Assembly: GCA_963579925.1 (NCBI GenBank)
Contig: CAUZJA010000009.1
Coordinates: forward strand, 1 to 29,842
DNA: 29,842 nucleotides
DNA from: UBA1151 sp963579925
GTDB taxonomy: Bacteria; Chloroflexota; Dehalococcoidia; Lucifugimonadales; Lucifugimonadaceae
Reading direction: 5' to 3'
Under the pieces are notes generated by a model. It saw nothing but the letters and a program-made list of their open reading frames with translations, had not been told where the DNA came from and did no database searches. The position numbers and the translations under genes were made by a program. Shown piece after piece: positions 16,372 to 24,204 of this stretch. The first letter of the stretch is position 1. Every line of letters begins with the position of its first letter.

Positions 16372-16959
16372 TTAGGCGACAGCGAACGCTCGAGCGACTC
16401 GCAACGCCAAATTCAGCGCAGGATCAAAGAGTCTGATGATCCCGCCCGCTACGGACGGCATAGCCGCACCAATCACCGCGGCGCCAGCTACATCTGTTGG
16501 GTAGAAAGCCCCGGCATATACACGGGTGAACCCAACGATCAAAGCCGCCGAAGCAAGCCCAATGCTCAGCCTCCGGCTCACCGGGAACAACGCAACCGCC
16601 ACCGCAAACCCCACAGCGGTCGGATTTGCCGGGAATGACGGGTCGGTAGCCGGATAAAACATCAACTCAATATCGTCAGGCAGTGCCACGTACGGCCGAG
16701 CGCGATCAAACTGTGAGTTGAATATCGCCACCACCCAGTTACTCATAGCGATGGCGATTACGGCCTTGAACGCGATGCGCTGATAACGGAACCGTTCTTC
16801 CGGATTGCGGCCAATGAAGATCACACCAATGATCACCAGGGCAAACATCGGGGGAAAGAGATAATCGCTGGCCAGCAGCTTTATCACCCAGTCCAGTGGG
16901 CCAAACCCACCGGGGCCTGAGTTCAACCACTTCGTAATTTCGGTGTCGAATAAGTTCAT
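16372..16959 (-). CDS. PAP2-superfamily membrane protein lacking catalytic residues
   Basis: From ATG 16959 the product is 195 residues of mostly hydrophobic helices with the PAP2 phosphatase layout. The three PAP2 motifs can be aligned but are degraded. Motif 1 (K-x6-RP) is N81 to R88-P89 in NSQFDRARPY. Motif 2 (PSGH) is PANP at 110-113, so the catalytic His is Pro113. Motif 3 (SR-x5-H-x3-D) is TRVYAGAFYPTD, with R146 and D156 kept but the His replaced by F152. It is therefore unlikely to be an active phosphatase by the known mechanism. The chosen start gives an ATGA overlap with the upstream membrane protein gene; a longer start at 17001 would overlap that gene by 46 bases. Confidence 0.82.
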   Translation of the reverse strand: MNLFDTEITKWLNSGPGGFGPLDWVIKLLASDYLFPPMFALVIIGVIFIGRNPEERFRYQRIAFKAVIAIAMSNWVVAIFNSQFDRARPYVALPDDIELMFYPATDPSFPANPTAVGFAVAVALFPVSRRLSIGLASAALIVGFTRVYAGAFYPTDVAGAAVIGAAMPSVAGGIIRLFDPALNLALRVARAFAVA

Positions 16960-17576
16960 CTGAAGCGAACCTTCGCGACCAGCCATCGAACACCGCCCCA
17001 CTGTAACCCGGGCGCAAACTCATCGCCAACTTCACCGCGCCACGAACGTCGCCAGTTGGCGAAAGATAGGCGCACGACCTCCGCCCACGTGTTGGTCTTC
17101 AAGTGCTCGATACCGCTGTTGTCGTTCACATCCGCCGCCGTACGGGAGCTTGAGCGGTGAACTACAGATGAGATGAGATACGTGGAGATCAGCGCCAGTC
17201 CCGCTGCGAGCGGAAACCAAATGCCCTGCGAGCCACCTGAGAATCCACCATCAACGTCATTGATGTTGCGAGCACTGGTGAGATCGCTCCACGATGATGT
17301 GTCCCACGCGACAGTGAGCCCCTCACGGCCAATCACCCCGTCGGCCACAACAGCGCCCCACGGGCCACCCTGCCAGAGCGGCACGGTGAAGAAGAAGAGC
17401 GCTGCACCCAGTATCAGGAGCATTCCAAGCGCACGCGATGAGCGCTCGGACGGAAGAAACAGCATGTGCGTTATGCCGCCGTAGGACGCGCCAATCTGCA
17501 CCACGCCAAGCGTAGCGAAGTACATCGCGATCAAATAATCGCGAAGAAAGATGTCGCCAATATCCTGAGGGGTCAA
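16956..17576 (-). CDS. Membrane protein of unknown function, coupled to the PAP2-like gene
   Basis: I do not recognise this 206-residue protein. It has three likely transmembrane segments (about residues 14-36, 49-68 and 119-139), a loop of about 50 residues between the second and third containing GREGLTVAWDTSSWSDLTS, and a basic, probably cytoplasmic C-terminal tail with WRRSWRGEVGDEFAPG. Its stop overlaps the start of the PAP2-like gene by four bases (ATGA), so the two proteins are probably made together and may interact in the membrane. The upstream neighbour on the same strand is ilvE, 34 bases or more away beyond its own end. Confidence 0.75.
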   Translation of the reverse strand: MTPQDIGDIFLRDYLIAMYFATLGVVQIGASYGGITHMLFLPSERSSRALGMLLILGAALFFFTVPLWQGGPWGAVVADGVIGREGLTVAWDTSSWSDLTSARNINDVDGGFSGGSQGIWFPLAAGLALISTYLISSVVHRSSSRTAADVNDNSGIEHLKTNTWAEVVRLSFANWRRSWRGEVGDEFAPGLQWGGVRWLVAKVRFR

Positions 17577-17610
17577 CGGACTCTAGCTATTCGCTGAAGG
17601 TGAACCGCAG

Positions 17611-18546
17611 CTATCCGCCACCGGGCGTAACGCCGGTGCACCACTCCATGTAGTCGGGGTTATTGCCCTGCACAACGTCGAAGTAAAGGTCCTGAATCTT
17701 CTTGGTGATTGGGCCAACTTCACCAGTTCCAATCTTTCGATTGTCCAGCTCACCCATCGATGTCACATGCGCAGCGGTTCCAGTGAGGAATGCCTCATCA
17801 GCCAGGTACAGTTCGCTCCGGTGAATCACCCGCTCAATCACATCCATGCCAAGCTCGTTCTTGACGAGCGTTTTGACTGTGTCACGAGTGATTCCAAGCA
17901 ATTCATTTTCCGTCTCGCCGGGCGTGGAAATACGGCCATCGGTGATCATAAACAGGTTCTCACCGCTGCCTTCAGACACGGAGCCATTCATATTCAGAAG
18001 AATCGCCTCATCAAAACCCGCTTTCACGGCTTCCGTCTTGGCGAGAATGCCGGTGGTGTAGAGCCCGGTTAGCTTCACACCCGTCGGTATAATGGAGTCA
18101 TCCGGGCGACGCCACGATGATGTCTGGCAGCGAATGGCCCGATCGTTGTCGATGTACGAGCCAAATGGAATGATGATGAGTCCGAAGTCGCTCTCAACCT
18201 CATGCAACTTGAGATTCGCGACAAGTTGCTCGCTCTTGAATGCCAGCGGCCGAATGTAAACGTCTTCTCGATAGCCGTTGCGTTCGAGTAGATCAATGGT
18301 GATATCCACGTACTGATCAGCCGTGTACGGAAGATCCATCATCATGATTTTGCAGCCGCGGATCAACCGCTCGTAGTGCTCTTTCATCCGAAAGATATAA
18401 ACCTTGCCAGCGGCCTCATTCCAGTTGCCGCGGATGCCTTCAAATGCCGCTGTCCCGTAGTGCAGGGCGTGCGTTCGAATCCCTACTTTGGCGTCCGCAA
18501 GTGGAAGTACCTCGCCATCTAGAAACGCGTATGGACCGTCTGACAT
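17611..18546 (-). CDS. ilvE: Branched-chain amino-acid aminotransferase
   Basis: This class IV PLP enzyme performs the last step of leucine, isoleucine and valine synthesis. From ATG 18546 it is 311 residues, the family length. It begins MSDGPYAFLDGEVLPLADAK, has HALHYGTAAFEGIRGNW, the likely PLP lysine K158 in PTGVKLTGLYTTGILAKTEA, and the phosphate-binding block NGSVSEGSGENLFMI. The frame is open for another 21 codons upstream, but those residues are unlike the family and overlap the promoter; an AGAAGGA ribosome-binding site precedes 18546. It complements the ilvBNC genes at the left end of the window but is transcribed separately from a TATAAT promoter. Confidence 0.95.
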   Translation of the reverse strand: MSDGPYAFLDGEVLPLADAKVGIRTHALHYGTAAFEGIRGNWNEAAGKVYIFRMKEHYERLIRGCKIMMMDLPYTADQYVDITIDLLERNGYREDVYIRPLAFKSEQLVANLKLHEVESDFGLIIIPFGSYIDNDRAIRCQTSSWRRPDDSIIPTGVKLTGLYTTGILAKTEAVKAGFDEAILLNMNGSVSEGSGENLFMITDGRISTPGETENELLGITRDTVKTLVKNELGMDVIERVIHRSELYLADEAFLTGTAAHVTSMGELDNRKIGTGEVGPITKKIQDLYFDVVQGNNPDYMEWCTGVTPGGG

Positions 18547-18608
18547 TCTGTTGCAATCCTTCTGTGAGTTAACGCAGCACGAACACCTGCGTGCTGTACG
18601 ACCGACCA

Positions 18609-18614
18609 ATTATA
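18609..18614 (-). promoter_or_regulatory. -10 element of ilvE
   Basis: The minus strand has a perfect TATAAT hexamer about 63 bases upstream of the ilvE ATG, giving a leader of about 55 bases that includes the AGAAGGA ribosome-binding site. No matching -35 or TG extension is visible. Confidence 0.55.
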
Positions 18615-18672
18615 AGGTCGCGACAGACGGATTGCGGAGCAGTTCTTGAAAATCGACCGCTCCAGATGACGT

Positions 18673-19209
18673 TTATGCAGCCATCTTTGCAAAGAGAGCG
18701 TCTATCGCGTCCTGGTCAAATCCATCGTCGATGGAGTCGGTGTTTGCCGGCTCATCGCCAATTTGCAGGTCTGTCCAGATTGTCGCGGCGCCGCCTTCAT
18801 AAGAGAAGTGAACCGCCTCGCTGGCGTCAAGCTCTTCAGGCAATGGGAATCGGTACGACTCCAACACCTCTGGCGGGGTGATATCACACCTATGACCATT
18901 CTGTTCCAGTTGAATCAAGGTTCTTCCGGTGATCATGTTAGCCAGTTCCTGCACAAGAGATTCAAAGTAGGCGTCAAACTGCCCGACTTCATCAAGCGTG
19001 CCACCAAGCGTCGCAATTACTTCGGCAGAGAATCCATAGCAGGCTCGACCTGACAGGTCTCCGGAGATCTCGATCTCTACAACGAGATCTTGGTCGGTAA
19101 ATGGCTGTGATCTGGCGCTGCCGTAGGTGGTCGTTGGAGTTCCACCAAATTCACCCTCAAACACGGTTTGGGCCGACTCGAAAAATATGGTTGCGACTGT
19201 CTGTTCCAA
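18673..19209 (-). CDS. CheX-like phosphatase-fold protein with FliM/FliN-like C-terminal motif
   Basis: From TTG 19209 the product is 178 residues. The core resembles CheX/CheC-type CheY-P phosphatases: ATIFFESAQTVFEGEF at the start, VEIEISGDLSGRACYGFSAE, and QELANMITG, which holds the E88-x-x-N91 pair used for catalysis in CheX. After a flexible acidic linker the protein ends FDQDAIDALFAKM, which resembles the SQDEIDALL segment at the N-terminus of FliM/FliN. The TTG is preceded by GGGGGAA at six bases, a better context than the longer TTG start at 19281. No chemotaxis or flagellar gene is nearby, so the partner is unknown. It reads away from the DinB gene with a 240-base gap. Confidence 0.75.
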   Translation of the reverse strand: MEQTVATIFFESAQTVFEGEFGGTPTTTYGSARSQPFTDQDLVVEIEISGDLSGRACYGFSAEVIATLGGTLDEVGQFDAYFESLVQELANMITGRTLIQLEQNGHRCDITPPEVLESYRFPLPEELDASEAVHFSYEGGAATIWTDLQIGDEPANTDSIDDGFDQDAIDALFAKMAA

Positions 19210-19453
19210 CGATTCCCCCTGTGTGGACTTAAGGAAACACAGCTCACCGGCCGGACCCCGATCATTGCCCCCCGACACCAATTGGAGTCCGACCAGTGAG
19301 CTTGTGTCACTGGAGTAAGACTAGGTCGGCATTCCGGAACGTGCGTCGCCCTGATCCGCGAGATAAAGCGGCCTCTACCGGCCTATCGAGTGGGTATGCC
19401 GCCACTCAGGTGCAGGGGTATGTCCACCCGGGTGATCTCGTCAGCGGGCAAAC

Positions 19454-19978
19454 TTATCTGGAAAACCAGTGTCGCTGTTCTATTAGGCCGCGCACGTACA
19501 TGAGCTGGCCAACATGCGCGTAGCCGCCGTGAACCATCCGATCAAGGATGGCCATGAGCTTCGATTCGCCGCCTTCAGGATGCGCGACGAGATTGTCTTC
19601 GGCACCGTTGCCCAGCGATCGCACGTAAGCGCTCGCACGCTCATACGACTCCGCGCAGTAGCCACTGGCCGCTTCAACCGACTCCGGCCGGACCGCTGCA
19701 ACATCTTCGTCACTATGTTTTCGCCCAGTATTGTCGGGATCCGCGCGAAGGCCAAATCGATCGTGCCAGCCATCGGCAATCCACAGTTGTTCGCGCCCGG
19801 TCAGGAACGAGGCGCGCTCGTCCTGAGTACGAGCGATGTGCCACGCAAGCCACGCCATGTTGTTCGACGAAGGCCCGGGCCGGTGCAGCAGCTGCTCAAC
19901 GCTCATGCCATCCAGAGAAACCTGCGTCTCCTCATTCACCGTATCCAAAGCGTGTGCGACGAACTCTACGAACTCCAT
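19454..19978 (-). CDS. DinB/YfiT-superfamily protein
   Basis: The 174-residue product has the four-helix DinB/YfiT layout: an N-terminal helix (FVEFVAHALDTVNEETQ), the block SSNNMAWLAWHIARTQDE with metal-ligand candidate H47, and a C-terminal helix DRMVHGGYAHVGQLMYVRG with H150 and H155 as further candidates. Family members bind a divalent metal, and several are thiol S-transferases using bacillithiol, mycothiol or glutathione; many others have no known function. An AAGGAG ribosome-binding site precedes the ATG. It begins 38 bases after the end of the broken CocE-type gene and is probably the last gene of that operon. Confidence 0.82.
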   Translation of the reverse strand: MEFVEFVAHALDTVNEETQVSLDGMSVEQLLHRPGPSSNNMAWLAWHIARTQDERASFLTGREQLWIADGWHDRFGLRADPDNTGRKHSDEDVAAVRPESVEAASGYCAESYERASAYVRSLGNGAEDNLVAHPEGGESKLMAILDRMVHGGYAHVGQLMYVRGLIEQRHWFSR

Positions 19979-20016
19979 AGGGGACTCCTTAAATCGGTAC
20001 TGGGATTCAGTGCTGG

Positions 20017-20751
20017 CTACTCGCCCCAGCCGGTTGGCATGGTTGGCAGGATCAGTCGCGAGGGGCGTGAGGCATCATGATAAATCGTCTGACGCGCTAC
20101 ACGAAGCTCAGACTCCGCCCAGTCCTCACCACCGGTGTTGTGATTGCGGTCGAAGTTAGGGAAATCGCTGCTTGATATGTCCACCCTGATTCTGTGCCCC
20201 AGCAGGAATCGATTACACGTCGGAAGCATGTCGAACTGAAATTCGTACACCTGTCCCGGCGTCATCAACTCTGGCGCATCGAGTCCGTTACGGAATCTCG
20301 CACGCACAATGCCGTAGCAGAGTTGCTGAGCGAAGCCGTCTGGATGCACATCAATCAAGCTTGCGATGAAATCCGTATCTGGCGCATCAGATGATGCCCA
20401 CAGCGTCATTGACGGGTATCCCGCCATGTCCACTGATTCCACAAGCGGCGGAGTCTCATAAATCAGGATGTCGCGTCGATGCGCCAGCGCTCGCTGGTCT
20501 CTCGGTTCATCATGCGTGTTCATGCCGTACACGGACATCACGGGGTCACGAGGATCGTAGGTATACCGGTCCGGGTTGCCAATATCGGAGGCAGACAATT
20601 CCAGCGTCCCATCACCGGTGGGTGTGTTGGCTCCCGTACTGCTTCCAAGGAAGTATTCAACTCTCTCCCCGCCAGCAGGAGGCCATTCATCCGCCGAACG
20701 CCACTCATTCGCGCCCATCAGGAACAGGCGCCCCGGTGGCGTATCCATCAT
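20017..20751 (-). pseudogene. C-terminal half of a CocE/NonD-type hydrolase, separated by an in-frame stop
   Basis: The 244-residue frame is the C-terminal beta-sandwich (jelly-roll) domain of the CocE/NonD or X-Pro dipeptidyl-peptidase family (PGRLFLMGANEWRSADEWPP, then LIYETPPLVESVDMAGYPSM and FLLGHRIRVDISSSDFPNFD). It is in the same frame as the upstream hydrolase domain; only a TGA at 20785-20787 separates them. Eleven codons (FDYWLKGIDNG) link the TGA to the first ATG, and these match the family consensus WFDYWLKG, so the break is recent. It could be translated alone from the double ATG at 20751, but no good ribosome-binding site is present. Confidence 0.85.
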
Positions 20752-20784
20752 TCCGTTATCGATACCCTTGAGCCAATAGTCGAA

Positions 20785-21750
20785 TCACTCCACCAACAGA
20801 TCACCATGCGGCACTTCAGCTTCGGGGCCGAAGTCGATCTCAGGCCACTTCCGAATGTTGATGGTGCTGTGTGGCCATGGCCCAATAATCAGTCGCTGAT
20901 TAGCTCGCGTGGCCTCTGACTCGCCGTTCGCCTGCATGCCGGCGAACATCTTCGCCGCGCCAGCCAGTCGGTCGTACCAGCCAGTGCGATGGAACACGGG
21001 TACATCGATCTCCGGGAATCGGCTATCGAATGCCCACACATCGCGCTGGTGGTTCGCCAGCCACTCCTTGAAATAATCACCCAGACCGCCCAGCGCCTCT
21101 TCCGGCAGGTCTTTGAACGGCAGGAACCACAGCCACTTGTCGCGATTCACTGAGTCGTGAAGCATCTCCCACCAATCCTGGGTGTTTGGGCCTTCTGGCG
21201 TTTCCAGCCACTTCTGGGTATCTATAGCGAGCATCCCGAATACCAGCCCCATCACCCGCCCGGTACGCAGAACTCCACCGACTTCAAGGTCAGACATCCG
21301 AGGTCCCATTCCTCCAGCCCACATAGCCGTCAGATGCGGGGGCTTCGTCGGCGCCAGTGCCCACTGGGTCCACGCCTTGTAGGAGTTCCCAAACGTGCCA
21401 ATCTTGCCGGTCGACCACGATTGCTCAGCCGCCCACTCGATGGTGTCGTAGCCATCCTCAGCGTCTGTCCAACCGGGCGCAAAAAACGGCACCCAGTCGC
21501 CATCGGAAGCCCATCGCCCACGTAGGTCCTGCACCACCACCGCAAACCCGGCCTCAGCCAGACCGACGAATTCCTGGATGCCTGATGCGCCCGATTTGTC
21601 GTAAGGAGTCCGGCACACAAGCGTCGCGAACGGCCCGTCCCCTTTTGGCAGATACACATCAGCCCGCAAGTTGACGGCATCGCGCATCGGCGTGGCAACG
21701 TTGTACATCACGTCGTGAGAGGGATTCGACACCGTCCGCGACTCGATCAA
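20785..21750 (-). CDS. N-terminal catalytic half of a CocE/NonD-type alpha/beta hydrolase, ended by in-frame TGA
   Basis: The 321-residue frame contains the alpha/beta-hydrolase domain of CocE/NonD enzymes, which split esters and amides or proline-terminated peptides. VCRTPYDKSG and VVVQDLRGRWASDGDW are typical. The nucleophile is S123 in GTFGNSYKAW, and D260 (TGWYDRL) and H294 (IGPWPHSTIN) complete the triad, so all catalytic residues precede the stop. The frame ends LLVE-stop where relatives have a Trp followed by FDYWLKG. The apparent start is TTG at 21750; ATG at residue 15 (MYNVATPMRD) is an alternative. It follows the HpcH/HpaI gene by 67 bases in a probable operon. Confidence 0.85.
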   Translation of the reverse strand: MIESRTVSNPSHDVMYNVATPMRDAVNLRADVYLPKGDGPFATLVCRTPYDKSGASGIQEFVGLAEAGFAVVVQDLRGRWASDGDWVPFFAPGWTDAEDGYDTIEWAAEQSWSTGKIGTFGNSYKAWTQWALAPTKPPHLTAMWAGGMGPRMSDLEVGGVLRTGRVMGLVFGMLAIDTQKWLETPEGPNTQDWWEMLHDSVNRDKWLWFLPFKDLPEEALGGLGDYFKEWLANHQRDVWAFDSRFPEIDVPVFHRTGWYDRLAGAAKMFAGMQANGESEATRANQRLIIGPWPHSTINIRKWPEIDFGPEAEVPHGDLLVE

Positions 21751-21817
21751 GATGACATCCCACTATGAATCGGAATTCCGCGGAGACCAAATGCCTGGCA
21801 TTATTGAGACTCGCTGA

Positions 21818-22540
21818 CTACGCCTTCGGTCGTTCCATCAACACGGTTACGCCCATGTCGCTATATCTGCTGCGCAGGTTGTGTTCGTAGCTGCGAACCA
21901 CCAGCCGGGTGCCTGTGCCTTCAAGAACCTTCAGCGTGTAGTTAATGCAGTCGTCATCAGTCTGCAGCGGGTGATCAGGATTGGCCTCGCGGTTGAAGCT
22001 CAAGTCCGCAGGGCCCCAAGAAAGGCAGTCCACGCCAGGGAGGGCAAGCTGAGTGGCACGCGTAATCGCGTGGAGTGACTCAATCTGCGCCCAGAGCACG
22101 CCCGTGTTGTTCCACCACTCCGCGTACTCAAGACGATCCTCACGACCCTGTACGCCGTAGCGTGCAGCGCCACCCCAACTACGCATGCCGAATTGAGCGT
22201 AGTAGAAGTAATCGACCGCTTCCTGTGCCGTCTCTACGGTCTCAACCTGTGGCACCTCAATCAATGCAGGCCCAAGATCGAGAAGGTTTCCGATCAGATA
22301 GGTGTGACGAGTGTGCTTGATCCTGAGTTGCACCGGAATGCCGACTTCCGCCGCAATGCCACAGAACTCCACCAGTCGCTCTTCATTGAACGGCGAGTGC
22401 TGGGTATCCACGGAAACGAAATCGTAGTCGTCAGCACCAAGCATCGTCTCAAGCTGCGACTTCGTCGTCCCTGCGGACGCGATGACACCCAGTATCTGAT
22501 CGCCTCTGCGAATTCGTTCCTTCAAGTCAGATTCAATCAT
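21818..22540 (-). CDS. HpcH/HpaI-family aldolase
   Basis: The 240-residue product is a class II pyruvate aldolase-type TIM barrel, a family that splits or makes 2-keto-3-deoxy acids such as 2-keto-3-deoxyglucarate and 4-hydroxy-2-oxoheptanedioate. Residues that align with the HpaI catalytic set are present at matching spacing: H48 (VDTQHSPF), R73 (PVQLRIKH), E154 (AQIESLHA) and D179 (WGPADLSF); E154 and D179 should bind the metal. The substrate-specificity loop GMRSWGGAARYG differs from GarL and HpaI, so the substrate is not assigned. A GGAG ribosome-binding site precedes the ATG. It is 32 bases downstream of the amidase gene. Confidence 0.9.
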   Translation of the reverse strand: MIESDLKERIRRGDQILGVIASAGTTKSQLETMLGADDYDFVSVDTQHSPFNEERLVEFCGIAAEVGIPVQLRIKHTRHTYLIGNLLDLGPALIEVPQVETVETAQEAVDYFYYAQFGMRSWGGAARYGVQGREDRLEYAEWWNNTGVLWAQIESLHAITRATQLALPGVDCLSWGPADLSFNREANPDHPLQTDDDCINYTLKVLEGTGTRLVVRSYEHNLRSRYSDMGVTVLMERPKA

Positions 22541-22572
22541 CGGATATCTCCTGCTTTTTTATCGCCATCTGA

Positions 22573-23988
22573 TTATTCCCATCCGCGAGGACGTGCGTTG
22601 GCCCAGTCAGTTGCCTGCTCGAAGGCGTTGCCTACTTTGACGAGCAGCGGCTCATCAAGCGGATGCGCCGCAAACTGAATAGACATCGGCAATCCATCGG
22701 ATAGTCCGCACGGCGTGTTCAACGTTGGAAGGCCCGCGTAGTCATAGGGCGCCGTAAATCGAGACGACCATGGATCACGGTCATCTGGTATCGGGCCCCA
22801 CATCGACTCGGGAGTCACGGCCGGAGCAGTAGTTGGAAATCCAGGGAAGGCAAGAACATCTACTCCGCCCATCGTGCTCCGGAGATCGCCATTGCAGGCA
22901 TTTCGCAACTCGAGTGCCGCCGCGTAGTCAGCTGCGGTGTGGTTATATCCGTTTTCCAGCCACTCCCTGAACCAGGGTCCGTAATCGTCCGCCCTAGAGG
23001 GGTATGTCGCCCGATGGGCGTTGTACGCCTCGCTCGAGCAAATAACAGCCCACGCGTTTAGATACTCCCGCAATCGATGAGTGACCGTCACCTCAACTAT
23101 CTCAGCGCCATGGCCTTCGAGAACCTTCACGCCAGCGCCCACCGCGGCGGCATAGTCCGATGTCATATCAACCGACGCGTACTCCACATCCCAGCCAATG
23201 CGCAGCCCCGTCAGATCGGTCTCAAGTTCACTAGTCATGTCTGGTACGGGCTCCGTACGCGATGTTGGATCATTCGCATCCCGACCAGCAATCGCTTGCA
23301 ACATAATTCCCGCGTCAACTGAGCTACGCGTAAGCGGCCCAACGTGATCCAGTGACGCCGCAAGATCCATCACGCCGTATCTGCTCACTCGGCCCCAGGT
23401 TGGCTTTAGTCCCACAGTTCCACATACCGCGGCCGGACCTCTAATTGATCCCCCGGTATCGCTACCAAGAGTCCCAAAGGCCAAACCTGCTGATGTTGCT
23501 GCCCCTGACCCGCTGGACGACGCGCCGGGAGAGTGACCGGGCCTCCACGGGTTCTCCGGGTACTGTAACGCCGGGTTGTAGCCGGCCATCGCACCCTCTG
23601 TCATATTGAGTTTGCCCAGATTTATCGCCCCGGCTGCATTAAGCCGCTCCACTACCGTTGAATCGTGATCCGGCACGTTATCCATAAACACGGCCGATCC
23701 GCCCATAGTCGCGACACCATCCGTGTTGCAAAGGTCCTTCACCGCTATAGGCACACCGTGAAGCTTCCCGCGATAGTTGCCCGCAGCTATCTCAGACTCC
23801 GCCTGCTTCGCCTGATCGATTGCCGAATCGGCCATCACCCGCGCATACGCCCTGATATCGCCATCGATCTTCTCAATGCGATCAAGCATGTGGCGGGTCA
23901 CTTCAACAGGTGAAATCGCCTTACTCTCAATCATCGGCGCAAGCTCGGAGATCGTCAGGTAGTGCAGATCAGCAGTCATCATCACCAT
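22573..23988 (-). CDS. Amidase-signature hydrolase (GatA-like)
   Basis: The 471-residue product belongs to the amidase signature family. The Ser-cisSer-Lys triad is K84 in GVPIAVKDLCNTDGV, S157 in SPGASSSGSGAA and S181 in LGSDTGGSIRGPAA, with the 24-residue spacing seen in GatA. C-terminal elements include DVLAFPGFPTTAP and AGLPTLNTPCGLSDGLPMSI. No gatB or gatC gene is adjacent and the neighbours are catabolic, so a free-standing amidase is more likely than the tRNA amidotransferase subunit. Three Met codons at positions 1, 3 and 4 make the exact start ambiguous. It is the first gene of the amidase-aldolase-CocE-DinB set; TATCAT with a TG extension near 24030 may be its -10. Confidence 0.9.
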   Translation of the reverse strand: MVMMTADLHYLTISELAPMIESKAISPVEVTRHMLDRIEKIDGDIRAYARVMADSAIDQAKQAESEIAAGNYRGKLHGVPIAVKDLCNTDGVATMGGSAVFMDNVPDHDSTVVERLNAAGAINLGKLNMTEGAMAGYNPALQYPENPWRPGHSPGASSSGSGAATSAGLAFGTLGSDTGGSIRGPAAVCGTVGLKPTWGRVSRYGVMDLAASLDHVGPLTRSSVDAGIMLQAIAGRDANDPTSRTEPVPDMTSELETDLTGLRIGWDVEYASVDMTSDYAAAVGAGVKVLEGHGAEIVEVTVTHRLREYLNAWAVICSSEAYNAHRATYPSRADDYGPWFREWLENGYNHTAADYAAALELRNACNGDLRSTMGGVDVLAFPGFPTTAPAVTPESMWGPIPDDRDPWSSRFTAPYDYAGLPTLNTPCGLSDGLPMSIQFAAHPLDEPLLVKVGNAFEQATDWANARPRGWE

Positions 23989-24204
23989 CCAGTGTGCTCA
24001 AGAGATGTGTCGCGGGATGGGGATGATACAGGGACATCGATTTGTGCATGAACAGGCCGCGCCCCATCTGCCATGCCGGTCTGAGTACGAGAATACCGAC
24101 GCAAATCTATCGTTTCCCGCCCTCTAGGTGACCAATATCTGCCATTTTAGCGATACAGAGATCAGGCGTTAGACAACAATAATCCAATTCCTGGCTCCAT
24201 CAGT

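Noticed and set aside
18546..18609. 21-codon upstream extension of ilvE
   Set aside because: It includes the TATAAT promoter and leader, and its residues (Cys- and Arg-rich) are unlike aminotransferase N-termini.
20785..20787. TGA as selenocysteine or as Trp in an altered genetic code
   Set aside because: Several genes here end in TGA (for example the ATGA overlaps), so TGA is a stop in this genome. The family has Trp, not Cys, at this site, which makes selenocysteine improbable.
22573..23988. Assignment of the amidase as GatA of the Glu-tRNA amidotransferase
   Set aside because: The catalytic triad fits any amidase-signature enzyme; gatB and gatC are absent and the neighbours are catabolic.
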